Positions 1-8,153 of a DNA stretch of 64,000 bases are shown here, one piece after another. The stretch is taken from positions 47,263 to 111,262 of the forward strand of contig JBEHWI010000005.1 in NCBI GenBank assembly GCA_040217815.1. Reading direction: 5' to 3'. Each line of letters begins with the position of its first letter. Position 1 is the stretch's first letter. A program made the translations under genes and the position numbers. The DNA comes from UBA5314 sp040217815 (GTDB taxonomy: Bacteria; Bacillota; Syntrophomonadia; Syntrophomonadales; Syntrophomonadaceae). The notes beneath the pieces were generated by a model. It saw nothing but the letters and a program-made list of their open reading frames with translations, had not been told where the DNA came from and ran no database searches.

Positions 1-266
1 GTGTTCTGCTTTAACATTGTGATAACCGCAGCTTCCTATTACACGTCCGGTTGTTTTCTCAACAATAGCCCACCGTCTTCCTTCGTTATTCTCTGGAAGG
101 CCGTTTAACAGGTCAATCATAGCCTGGCTTTCATCCAGTGATTTAAATGAAGTGTTCATAAATTTGGTCACTACCTCATCGGACCAATAGCTATGCAAGA
201 TTTTTAGATCGGCATTTTCAATTTTTCTAAGTAAAAAGTTGCTGGTATGTATTTCAGATGAGTTCA
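1..266 (-). CDS. GNAT N-acetyltransferase, RimJ/RimL type (3' end outside window)
   Basis: The minus strand reads open from an ATG at 266 to the window edge, giving about 88 residues that start MNSSEIHTSNFLLRKIE. The pattern (an LLRKIENADLK opening, then a WAIVEKTTGRVIGSCGYH strand) is typical of the first half of GNAT acetyltransferases of the ribosomal-protein-acetylating type. The acetyl-CoA binding half lies beyond position 1, so the substrate cannot be guessed. The start is the only good ATG. Confidence 0.75.
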
Positions 267-321
267 TAACTATAATTCCCCCCGTTGCTACGGCAGCTGT
301 TTATATGGATGCTACTTATAT

Positions 322-681
322 CTATTTTCCTTGCAGGGCCCGGGCCAGTTCTTCCATCTCCTGGCGGGCTAGATCGTCCCGGCCCGCTTTGGATTCCATA
401 TGATGCTGCATTTCATGATATACCGTGTCTACAATCTCAGCCTCCCAGACATCACGGCCACTCCCACCCAGCAATCCAACGAAAGAACCGTAGTAAAAAT
501 TAATAAAACAGCCCAGGTGAGTTCCTTCAATATACTCTCCTAGAATGTAGTAGCCTTTCTCCCGCTTGGTTTCCTTCTGAAGATTGAACCCGCCGTTTAA
601 GTCTTTACAAAAATGCGGCGGAACTTTATTAACCGCTTCCTCCAACATGTCGGCAAATTCATCAAAAGTAGGTGGCTTCAT
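322..681 (-). CDS. Minimal zinc metallopeptidase-like protein (zincin-1 type)
   Basis: A 119-residue protein with a zincin helix YHEMQHHMES near residues 89-98, that is HExxHH followed by an acidic residue. This matches the small metallopeptidase-fold family (PF06262-like) found in many bacteria. The usual length is about 110-130 aa, so the gene looks complete. A GGAGGAG-type ribosome binding site precedes the ATG. It has no signal peptide and should be cytoplasmic. Substrate and even peptidase activity are unknown for most members. It lies 18 bp downstream of the YdeI-like gene on the same strand and may be co-transcribed. Confidence 0.75.
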   Translation of the reverse strand: MKPPTFDEFADMLEEAVNKVPPHFCKDLNGGFNLQKETKREKGYYILGEYIEGTHLGCFINFYYGSFVGLLGGSGRDVWEAEIVDTVYHEMQHHMESKAGRDDLARQEMEELARALQGK

Positions 682-699
682 AATCTCCTCCCCAGGACT

Positions 700-942
700 T
701 TATCTTTTAGGTTTATAATTCATACCCATGTACTTGTCACCCTGGCGCAGTTCCAGGAGCATCTGGTTTAACCGCTTTTGAACCGTCTCAGGGCGTTTGG
801 CGCGGTTTATCCATCCTATATAATCGTTTTGCTGGTAGGGCGGCCGGGCCAGGTATTTCTCCATCAGGTCCTCTTTTAACAACGCCTCTTTCACAAAATC
901 AGACATAGGGTTAAGGCTTCTTTTTAATCTGGAATGATCCAC
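700..942 (-). CDS. Small YdeI/OmpD-associated-family protein
   Basis: I chose the GTG at 942, which follows an AAGGGGAG site at a normal distance, giving about 80 residues. The C-terminal half (ARPPYQQNDYIGWINRAKRP followed by ETVQKRLNQML) resembles the C-terminal segment of YdeI/OmpD-associated proteins, which are usually about twice as long. It may therefore be a stand-alone short form rather than a truncation, because start and ribosome binding site look intact. The function of the family is poorly known. Another start is the ATG at 906. Confidence 0.6.
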   Translation of the reverse strand: MDHSRLKRSLNPMSDFVKEALLKEDLMEKYLARPPYQQNDYIGWINRAKRPETVQKRLNQMLLELRQGDKYMGMNYKPKR

Positions 943-973
943 CGCCTCATTACTCCCCTTTCGAAAAGTAAAA

Positions 974-1537
974 TTAAAAGGCCAACCACCCAAGATGCTC
1001 CAGTAGTATTCTCAGGCCTATTAAGATAAGAATAACGCCTCCGGCAAGCTCCGCTTTGGATTTGTACCTGGCCCCAAAAACATTGCCGATTTTCACACCG
1101 CCAATAGAGAGGAAAAAAGTAGTGATCCCGATTATGGCAACCGCGGTTATTATGCTTACTGATAAAAACGCCAGGGTAACGCCTACCGCCAGTGCATCTA
1201 TACTGGTGGCAACCGCCAGCACCGTCAAATTACGCAGGTTGAAATTGTCCTTCATCCCGTTCTCTTCCTGACGGGATTCATAAACCATTTTCAAACCGAT
1301 GAAAAGCAGCAGAATGAAAGCGATCCAATGATCTATTGATGTGACGTATTCCTTGAACTGGGTTCCCAGAAAATATCCCAAAACCGGCATAAGAGCTTGA
1401 AATCCGCCAAAGAATAAACCAGCAACGATCGCCCGCTTATAGCTCATCTTCCACATGGATAAGCCAATACTGATGGATACTGCGAATGCATCCATTGAAA
1501 GTCCAACCGCGATAATAAAAATGTCCAGGATGGTCAT
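974..1537 (-). CDS. mntP: Manganese efflux pump MntP
   Basis: A 187-aa integral membrane protein with six predicted membrane segments in two homologous halves. It shows the family signature: an aspartate-containing DAFAVSISIGL in the first helix and SIDALAVGVTLAF in the fourth. MntP proteins export Mn2+ and protect against manganese overload. Length and topology fit the family exactly. I looked for a yybP-ykoY manganese riboswitch upstream and saw none. A perfect 20-bp palindrome at 1620-1639, about 80 bp upstream of the start, could be an operator. Confidence 0.9.
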   Translation of the reverse strand: MTILDIFIIAVGLSMDAFAVSISIGLSMWKMSYKRAIVAGLFFGGFQALMPVLGYFLGTQFKEYVTSIDHWIAFILLLFIGLKMVYESRQEENGMKDNFNLRNLTVLAVATSIDALAVGVTLAFLSVSIITAVAIIGITTFFLSIGGVKIGNVFGARYKSKAELAGGVILILIGLRILLEHLGWLAF

Positions 1538-1619
1538 AGCATCATTCTCTCCTGCATCTAGAACCCGGCAAACTTATTGAACTGCCGCCCAGTAATGGTC
1601 AAGTTCCATCTGCACACAT

Positions 1620-1639
1620 TTAATATTTTAAAATATTAA
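1620..1639. promoter_or_regulatory. Perfect 20-bp AT palindrome upstream of mntP
   Basis: TTAATATTTTAAAATATTAA is its own reverse complement. It sits between mntP and the 3' end of the DUF445 gene. It could be a repressor operator or only AT-rich spacer; there is no independent support. Confidence 0.3.
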
Positions 1640-1714
1640 GCTCTCAGTTTATTTATGACCTGTACAGCCGAATTCTGGCCCCTCACTGACATATTTCAGG
1701 ACGTACCAAAACCC

Positions 1715-2968
1715 TTATATCAAATGAAGGATAAGGTATTGCATTATGCCTACCAGCGCTCCAATGACGGTTCCATTTATCCTTATCCACTGCAGATCGT
1801 TTCCCACTTTGGCCTCAAGAGAAATTACCAGGCCCTCGTTGTCCAGACTTTCAAGTTTTTCTTTGACTATCTGTCCGATTACCCCATGATATCTCACCAG
1901 CAGATTGGCCAGTTCATCTTTAATCCGGTTTTCAAGTACAGTTTTGCGCTCCTCATCCTGACGGATCAGCTTGATCTGTTTGATCGCCATATCGGCAAGG
2001 TAATGAATTAACGGCATATCCTGTTCATCGCCGCCCAGAAGCTGATTCTTTAAAATCGTAAATATCTCGGTAATTGCCTCAAAGCCGATCTCGCTTTCCG
2101 CAATATTCTTGAGCATGCTGTTCAATATAAGGGAAGCGGCTTCAGCATCGGCCATTTTAAGCTTTTGCAGTTCACTCTTCACCTTGATATGATAGCGGTT
2201 TTCCGGAGCCTGCATTTCAATGAGCATTCGGTTAATTCTATGGGACAAAGCCCGGGCGGCTTGATCATAATTCAATATGTCCAAACTCTCGCCCAATCCC
2301 TTGCTCAAACGGCGCAAAAAGTTGCCCTGGTTTGAATAATCGTCAGCTGTTCTAGATATAGTCCGTTTGACGGCCCGTTCGAATTCATCCCCCCGGGTTG
2401 CCCCAATCGCCCAGTCTAGCATAAGTTGAATGAGCTGGTCGCCATACAGGTTCTTGATAGAATCCTCCAGATGCTTGACAAGTTCGGGAGATATCCTTAT
2501 TCCACTCAAATTATCCTTGATCCCGTTTTGAACAAAATGTGCCACATCTGAGGGGTTTATTTCCTTAAGGGCGTTTTTCAGCAAGGCTTCCGCCAGTCGC
2601 TCCAGTTCCCGGCGCCCCCGGTCCGTATCCAAAGCCTCGGCCAGTCCGTCAATAATCTTATAATCGTAAATCTTGGCCTTTATAAAATCCAGGCTCAACC
2701 ATTCGGTTTCCACAATAGAAATGATTCCTTCAATGATACGGTCCCTGTTGTTGGGTATGATGGCCGTGTGGGGAATAAATTTCAAGCCCAGGGGGTGCCT
2801 GAACAAGGCCACCACTGCGAACCAATCGGCCAGGGCTCCGACCAGGGCAGCCTCACAGGCTGCAAAAAGCAGGCCTCCGCCAAAGCCTGCCCGGTAGGGC
2901 CAGGTTGCCAGAGCGCCGGCTAAAGCCAGGGCAAACATGGCTGTAGCAACTTTCTTCATCCTATTCAT
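1715..2968 (-). CDS. DUF445 family membrane-anchored protein
   Basis: A 417-aa protein with an N-terminal membrane segment, the family motif GALADWFAVVALFRHPLGL near residues 44-62, a long helical middle region with coiled-coil character, and a short hydrophobic C-terminal anchor (IGALVGIMQYLI). This matches DUF445 proteins (YjiN/YheB-like), which are membrane associated and of unknown role. The ATG at 2968 follows a GGGAG site. The gene stands alone, with about 155 bp before the YkgJ-like gene. Confidence 0.85.
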   Translation of the reverse strand: MNRMKKVATAMFALALAGALATWPYRAGFGGGLLFAACEAALVGALADWFAVVALFRHPLGLKFIPHTAIIPNNRDRIIEGIISIVETEWLSLDFIKAKIYDYKIIDGLAEALDTDRGRRELERLAEALLKNALKEINPSDVAHFVQNGIKDNLSGIRISPELVKHLEDSIKNLYGDQLIQLMLDWAIGATRGDEFERAVKRTISRTADDYSNQGNFLRRLSKGLGESLDILNYDQAARALSHRINRMLIEMQAPENRYHIKVKSELQKLKMADAEAASLILNSMLKNIAESEIGFEAITEIFTILKNQLLGGDEQDMPLIHYLADMAIKQIKLIRQDEERKTVLENRIKDELANLLVRYHGVIGQIVKEKLESLDNEGLVISLEAKVGNDLQWIRINGTVIGALVGIMQYLILHLI

Positions 2969-3124
2969 CTGCGCTCCCTTCTTTACTGGATAGAAGCGTT
3001 AAAATACCCCGGTCCTGCAAGTTAGGCAGCAGCCCACCTACTGGCTTTAAAAATACCGGTCCTCAAAGAGTCCAACCGTGGTTCTTATGGAATTTTGAGC
3101 TTGACTTCTCTAGAAATGTCAGGC

Positions 3125-3823
3125 TTATTTTTGTATTTTTCGCCTTGCTTCAAACGCTTCATTTGCTTCCATGACCCGGCGGGCCAACTCCTGGTCCGAA
3201 CAGGTAGGTTCTAGTAGCTGATCGTTATTTAAAAATACATTATAAACCTTGATGGCCAGGATGGCCAGTTGGGATGAATCGCGAGGTACTTTTCCCTCCG
3301 GGAAGCATTCCGCACGCTCTCTAATAAACCGGGCCGCTTTTTTTATTGCAGCATGCTGGTCCAGGCCCGCTTGACCCTGGTAAGAGAATTTCCAGCGCCG
3401 TACCCGCTCGTTAACCAGTTTTTTGTCGTCTTCTCCTGCGTCTATCCCGGATGCGGCAAATATCCGGCAGTCATAGGCCCGGCAGGTCAATGAACGGTGT
3501 TCATAGATTGAGCACCGTTCATTAACCAGCAATGGACACTGGCCGTTCTCAAAATAGCCCAGGAGCCGGTTGCCCCTGGGCAGTCCTGGAGCCGGGAACA
3601 ACAGCTTCTTGTCAATCCGGAGCAGGGTTTCTTTTTCCTGGGGTCTGATATGGATAAAATAAGAAGCCTGGCAGCAGGCCAGGCAGTCGCCGCAGGGTAC
3701 TTCCATTCCTTGATCCTGAAGCAGGGCCTGGCGGAAATCCTCAAGCCAGATAGAAAAATCACCTGCGGGTATCTCCTTGGATTGTTCTATTTTGATATCC
3801 GAATATCTTGTTTTATCATCCAT
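3125..3823 (-). CDS. YkgJ-type cysteine-cluster protein
   Basis: About 232 residues with the CxxCxxCC cluster (CGDCLACC), a following ENGQCPLLVNERCSIYEHR and a CRAYDCR segment. This is the pattern of the YkgJ (zinc or iron chelatase-like, PF03692) family. The clustered cysteines probably bind a metal or Fe-S centre, and the biological role is not known. I prefer the ATG at 3823 because an AGAAAGG site precedes it. An upstream ATG at 3859 overlaps a TATAAT-like hexamer and would add 12 residues. Confidence 0.75.
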   Translation of the reverse strand: MDDKTRYSDIKIEQSKEIPAGDFSIWLEDFRQALLQDQGMEVPCGDCLACCQASYFIHIRPQEKETLLRIDKKLLFPAPGLPRGNRLLGYFENGQCPLLVNERCSIYEHRSLTCRAYDCRIFAASGIDAGEDDKKLVNERVRRWKFSYQGQAGLDQHAAIKKAARFIRERAECFPEGKVPRDSSQLAILAIKVYNVFLNNDQLLEPTCSDQELARRVMEANEAFEARRKIQK

Positions 3824-4016
3824 TGGAATAGCGCCTTTCTTGCCCCTTGTTCCTTCCATTATACCTGATCCTTATTATCCGCGCCGTGAAGTATCCACGA
3901 CAGCGGGGTGCAAAAGCTTTACTGCCCGCACCAGGCCTGCAGCGAATTCGATACCGGGCCACAAGGGTACTGCTTTTTATATCAATTTCCCCGGGGATAA
4001 AAAAAAGTGCTCTATA

Positions 4017-4892
4017 TTATTTTAATATCTGAGGGCCATGTAAAATTTGCACATCTTCAGTAGCCAGAGGGAAAAATCTCTCAACTGCCCCAGCGCAATT
4101 CATAAGAAGATCTACCATTAAGGTTGAATCAACTACCCTTCCCGTAGAAATTATATTAACTCCCCTCCTGAACAATGGTTCCGGGAAAATAGCAGCTGTA
4201 TGACCATAGACGATGACTCGTTTTCCCTGACATTGGGCCAATATTTCCTCCATGGTATTGGAGACCAGCGCACAGCCCGTAATTATTACCGTATCTGAAG
4301 CTTGAAAACAGGGCCCGGCGGTTTTAGCCGCAACCACCCTGGCGCATTGCGGTCCTGAAGATACTCCCTGGCTGGAAAACGCCGTCGCCTTGAACAGTTC
4401 CGGTTCCAGTTCAGTGACATAGGTGGTTCCTGCTATTTGGGCCACATTGCGAACCATCCCCCCAAAGCCGACCATAGTCACTGTTTCTCCGGGTTTTACC
4501 TGTTGACTGGCATGTTTCTCTGCTCCGACGGAAAATTGGTAACCCGGTGGATTCAGATATTCTTCATTAATAAAAGGCCTGGACAGCGCGTTTAGCAGAG
4601 CCACCAACAAAGAGCGCAGCAGCAGTATAGAATTGTTGTCCGGCTTCATCCCCTCGATTTTTTCATGAAGCTCCCGGGCCACATCCAGCCCCATTTTACC
4701 TGGCTGGCCGGCTAGAAATGCTTCGATCGGGCTGTCGTTAAATTGCCCTCCCGATCTGATATTCATGGCCAGACCCATGTCGCCGTTGTTTAGCAGCATC
4801 CTGGAAAAAGCGGGGTTTATTACGATCTTATCTAGCCTGGGACTGTCCTTCAGATTTTCATGCAGATGCTCAATGACTTCCTGCAGAATCAT
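4017..4892 (-). CDS. DUF4213/DUF364 putative heavy-metal-chelation protein
   Basis: The ATG at 4892 follows an AAAGGAAAG site; longer starts lack one. The roughly 290-residue product has an N-terminal DUF4213-like region and a C-terminal Rossmann-like region with TVTMVGFGGMVRN, TYVTELEP and SDTVIITGCALVSNTMEEIL. These are hallmarks of DUF364 proteins, suspected from their structure of binding heavy metals. It is the last gene of the importer cluster that runs down from 13209 and follows an ABC ATPase on the same strand. Known: the family often neighbours siderophore-type ABC genes. Inferred: it handles the imported metal or metal complex inside the cell. Confidence 0.8.
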   Translation of the reverse strand: MILQEVIEHLHENLKDSPRLDKIVINPAFSRMLLNNGDMGLAMNIRSGGQFNDSPIEAFLAGQPGKMGLDVARELHEKIEGMKPDNNSILLLRSLLVALLNALSRPFINEEYLNPPGYQFSVGAEKHASQQVKPGETVTMVGFGGMVRNVAQIAGTTYVTELEPELFKATAFSSQGVSSGPQCARVVAAKTAGPCFQASDTVIITGCALVSNTMEEILAQCQGKRVIVYGHTAAIFPEPLFRRGVNIISTGRVVDSTLMVDLLMNCAGAVERFFPLATEDVQILHGPQILK

Positions 4893-4926
4893 ATTGTTCT
4901 TTCCTTTCTTCATGGAATACAGACTC

Positions 4927-5721
4927 TTATACAAACTCCTCAACCGGCGCACAAAAGGTCATTAATTGTTTGCTTCGCTCATCGCGGGAGGTATAAAGCC
5001 GGATATCAATCCCGTAAGCCTGGCTCAGATTGCTCTCCTTGAGAACCTCCCGGGGATTTCCCGCCGCCAGAATATTGCCGTTGTGCATTAAGGCCAGCCG
5101 GTTGGGATATATGAAAGCATGATTGGGATAGTGAGTGGTCATAATTACGGACCGGCCCTCTTGAACCAGTTCTCTTATCAGCCGCAGGATAATTGTCTGG
5201 TTTTTAAAATCCAGGTGGGAGGTCGGTTCATCGAGCAGTAGTATCAAAGGCTGCTGGGCTAATACCCGGGCTATCAAAACCAGCTGCCGCTCCCCTCCAC
5301 TCAGCTCCGTATACCGCTGCTCCCTCAAATGGGAAATGCCTACTCGTTCAATAGCTTCATCTACTACAACCATATCCCGATCGTTTGGAGAAGCAAAAAA
5401 GTTCAGGTTAGGTGCTCTTCCTACCAGAACCATTTGCAGAACGCTAAATGGAAAGGCAGTATCCTGGTCCTGGGGTACATACCCAATCGCCGAAGCAATT
5501 TTCCGCCTGGTCATTGAGGACAGAGTTCTGCCGTCCAATCGGACTTCACCCGAGAAAAGTGGCAACATTCCGGCCAAACACTTTAATAACGTTGTTTTAC
5601 CGCACCCATTTTGTCCAAGCAGGCATAGGAACTGTTTATCCTCAAGCTCCAGGCAGATATCTGCAAATATGGTTTTTTCCCTCGTATATCCAAATTTTCC
5701 GTTTATGATTTCCAGTTTCAT
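4927..5721 (-). CDS. ABC importer ATPase, BtuD/FecE type (importer 1)
   Basis: 264 aa with Walker A GQNGCGKTT, Q-loop YVPQDQD, signature LSGGERQ, Walker B ILLLDEPTSHLD and switch His in TTHYPNH. This is the nucleotide-binding subunit of a type II importer for metal chelates, corrinoids or oxyanions. Its start overlaps the permease stop as ATGA, so the two are translationally coupled. It pairs with the permease at 5718-6719 and the lipoprotein at 6726-7907. Confidence 0.9.
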   Translation of the reverse strand: MKLEIINGKFGYTREKTIFADICLELEDKQFLCLLGQNGCGKTTLLKCLAGMLPLFSGEVRLDGRTLSSMTRRKIASAIGYVPQDQDTAFPFSVLQMVLVGRAPNLNFFASPNDRDMVVVDEAIERVGISHLREQRYTELSGGERQLVLIARVLAQQPLILLLDEPTSHLDFKNQTIILRLIRELVQEGRSVIMTTHYPNHAFIYPNRLALMHNGNILAAGNPREVLKESNLSQAYGIDIRLYTSRDERSKQLMTFCAPVEEFV

Positions 5722-6719
5722 GACCAGCTCGTTCCCTTTCTGAGAAGGTAGGCGAAAAAGGGCGCACCAATAATGGCAGTCAAAATACCGATCGAGATTT
5801 CCGCCGTGGTCAGACTGCGTGCTAAATCGTCCATCAGCACCAGGTAGGTTCCGCCCAGTGATATTGAAACGGGTATGAGATCTTTATGATCTGGCCCAAC
5901 CAGGATTCTCGCTACATGAGGTATGACCAGTCCCACCCATCCAATGACGCCGCTTATCGCCACGGCGGTTGAGGTGGCCAGGGTGCATAAAACGATCAGG
6001 ACCACGCGAAAGGCTTCGACGTTCATGCCCAGTGATCTGGCTTCCTCCTCCCCCATGGCCAGTACATTGAGCCTCCAGCGAACCAGCCATAGGATGATCA
6101 GGGAAGCCAGCATAATGGGAACCGAGTAGGTCAGATCATCAGAAGATATCTTGGCAAAACTGCCCATCAACCAGAAGACAATGGCCGGCATTTTATCGAG
6201 CGGATCAGCCACGCTCTTCATCAAAGAAACCAGGGCGGAAAATAATCCGCCCACAATAATACCGGATAATACCAGAGTTAAAGTTGACGTGGTCTTGTAT
6301 ATGCGGCTTACTGAATAGGTCATACCCACGGCTGCCATTCCTGATATAAATGCGGCCAGTTGCACCACCGAAATGGGCGCTCCCAGCAATAGTGCGGCGG
6401 CCGCCCCTAAGGAAGCACCATTGGATACCCCCAGGATATGATCTGAAACCAGTGGGTTGCGAAAAACGCCTTGAAATACAGCTCCCGATACGGAAAGACT
6501 CATTCCCACCAGCAGGGTTAAGAGAATTCTCGGCAGTCGTATTTCGAAAATAGCCGTCTGCAAATTGGCCGAGAAATCTCCCCCCGCTGCAAAAGGCAGT
6601 TTAGAGATTATCAGGGATAAAATTATAGTCGCATCCGCCTGGAAGTTGCCGATGAACAACGACCCAATGACTGCCCCCAGGGGCAGAATGATCAAAATCA
6701 GCTTGTTTTTGAGCCACAT
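5718..6719 (-). CDS. ABC importer permease, FecCD/BtuC family (importer 1)
   Basis: 333 aa with about ten membrane segments and FecCD motifs: RLPRILLTLLVGMSLSVSGA near residues 49-68, GVFRNPLVSDHILGVSNGA, and GVIGWVGLVIPHVARILVGP before the last helices. The family imports iron-siderophores, haem, cobalamin and, in MolB-type members, molybdate. It overlaps the ATPase gene by 4 bp and follows the binding-protein gene by 6 bp, so it is clearly operonic. The ligand cannot be read from the sequence. Confidence 0.9.
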   Translation of the reverse strand: MWLKNKLILIILPLGAVIGSLFIGNFQADATIILSLIISKLPFAAGGDFSANLQTAIFEIRLPRILLTLLVGMSLSVSGAVFQGVFRNPLVSDHILGVSNGASLGAAAALLLGAPISVVQLAAFISGMAAVGMTYSVSRIYKTTSTLTLVLSGIIVGGLFSALVSLMKSVADPLDKMPAIVFWLMGSFAKISSDDLTYSVPIMLASLIILWLVRWRLNVLAMGEEEARSLGMNVEAFRVVLIVLCTLATSTAVAISGVIGWVGLVIPHVARILVGPDHKDLIPVSISLGGTYLVLMDDLARSLTTAEISIGILTAIIGAPFFAYLLRKGTSWS

Positions 6720-6725
6720 ACTACC

Positions 6726-7907
6726 CTACTGGCCCTTGCCCTTGCCGGCGCCGTTTCCTCCACCGGTACCGTTTCCTCCACCAGTGCCATTTCCTCCTCC
6801 ACCGCCTTGACCGTTAGAAGCTGGCGGGTTGAGAATACTTTTTACATCATCATCTGTCAAAGTAAAACCGATGATTTCGGCCCAGTACTTTTTGATCTCA
6901 TTTTCAATTACGATGTCTTTGAACTGCTCCGGGTAAGCCCTGGTGCCCAGCCAGAGGGGCAGCAGTACGGCGGATTCGCAGGAGGGCCGGTTCCAGATAA
7001 AGCCCCCTACCGGAAGCATAAATACCTGGTTGTTCTTTACCGCTTTCAGCTGCGACCATCCCGGATCATTTTTCAGGTCTTCCGGTTTGCCCGTATCGAT
7101 GACAATAATATCCGGGTCCCATTTGAGCAGGTGCTCAAGGGATACGTTGGATAAGCCGCCCTCTTTGCCGGCTACTGAACTTATTTCCTGGGAAGCGTTT
7201 AAACACCCGGCCGCTTCAACTTGATATTGCATATAGGTATCGCCTCCATAGGTGGTGAGATGGTCAGCCCCGTAGCCCAGATAGACTTTGGCCTTCTTAT
7301 CGGCAGGAATACCCTCGGTCTTTTGTTTCAAAACATTTAGTATATTGTCCAGGTACTGGCAGTATTTTTCCGCTCTTGCGCCGGCTCCAAATATTTCCCC
7401 AAAAAGCCTGACTTCAGCCTTTCTCACTTTAAAGACATCGGCCGGGCTGGAGCTGGTATCAACTCTTACCGTGGTTATATGGGCGGTTTTATCAACCAGT
7501 TCCATATCGGTCTCTGAACCTATGGCAAATTGCGGGTTGCTGTTTAATAGTGCCTCAACATTCATATCGGCCGCCTGGGCACGAGGAGCTGGAATCTGAG
7601 CCTGCCTGGGGTAGAATTTTTCGAAAAGCTTATAGCGGTACTGGCTGGCGGTCATGGCGCATAGCTTGTCCTGGGCGCCAACAATATACATGATCTGAAC
7701 CTGTGGAGAGGTCAGTACTGCCACCCGCTCAATTTTGTCAACAGCCGGCAAATTTATTTTATTGCCCTTCATATCGGTGACAACCCTGGTGTTCTGCCCG
7801 GCATCGGTGCTGGTCTTTTTCGATGAACAGGCTGCGATCATGGTTGATAATAGGCCAAGTATCATCAAAACAATTAATACCTTGCGTCTCTCTATAATCT
7901 TCCTCAC
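6726..7907 (-). CDS. ABC importer substrate-binding lipoprotein with Gly/Asn tail (importer 1)
   Basis: From the GTG at 7907, preceded by GAAGGGAAAG, the product has a 27-residue lipoprotein signal ending in STMIAAC. A TroA/BtuF-like two-lobe binding domain follows (VVTDMKGNKINLPA, VYLGYGADHLTTYGGDTYMQ, LLKWDPDIIVIDTG). The last 25 residues are an odd glycine/asparagine/lysine repeat (GGGNGTGGGNG...) that is not part of the fold. An ATG at 7952 would lengthen the N-terminus by 15 residues. It is anchored outside the membrane and feeds the BtuC-like permease just downstream. Confidence 0.87.
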   Translation of the reverse strand: MRKIIERRKVLIVLMILGLLSTMIAACSSKKTSTDAGQNTRVVTDMKGNKINLPAVDKIERVAVLTSPQVQIMYIVGAQDKLCAMTASQYRYKLFEKFYPRQAQIPAPRAQAADMNVEALLNSNPQFAIGSETDMELVDKTAHITTVRVDTSSSPADVFKVRKAEVRLFGEIFGAGARAEKYCQYLDNILNVLKQKTEGIPADKKAKVYLGYGADHLTTYGGDTYMQYQVEAAGCLNASQEISSVAGKEGGLSNVSLEHLLKWDPDIIVIDTGKPEDLKNDPGWSQLKAVKNNQVFMLPVGGFIWNRPSCESAVLLPLWLGTRAYPEQFKDIVIENEIKKYWAEIIGFTLTDDDVKSILNPPASNGQGGGGGNGTGGGNGTGGGNGAGKGKGQ

Positions 7908-7976
7908 AGTCCCATCTTTCCCTTCGATTATGAATTCCAAGTTATTCAACATAGTCCCAATAACGAAGTCTTTCTC

Positions 7977-8120
7977 CTAATCTTCATTTTCTTCCTTAAG
8001 GCAAGTGCACTTTTCCTGGCCGTGGCATTCCTGGATCTGTATAGGAGTGCATTCACCCGGTTTTCTCCCCTCAAGCATCTCCGGATGTTTGCAGAAATCA
8101 TCTTTCTGACACTGGCACAT
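7977..8120 (-). CDS. Cysteine-rich 47-aa protein in the importer cluster
   Basis: A short frame between the 377-aa protein and importer 1, with a strong GGGAGGG ribosome binding site 6 nt before its ATG. It begins MCQCQKDDFCKHPEM and carries seven cysteines (positions 2, 4, 10, 24, 32, 38, 40), two histidines and an acidic tail. There is no signal peptide. The Cys and His content suggests metal binding like a small metallothionein or metal-delivery protein; being a substrate of the nearby radical SAM enzyme is a weaker possibility. I know no named family. The spacing of about 33 bp from the gene upstream supports co-transcription. Confidence 0.7.
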   Translation of the reverse strand: MCQCQKDDFCKHPEMLEGRKPGECTPIQIQECHGQEKCTCLKEENED

Positions 8121-8153
8121 TTATATTCCCTCCCTTAGGATGAATTTCTTCGA

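Noticed and set aside
1538..1714. A yybP-ykoY manganese riboswitch before mntP
   Set aside because: I could not find the conserved loop sequences of this class; only a palindrome is visible.
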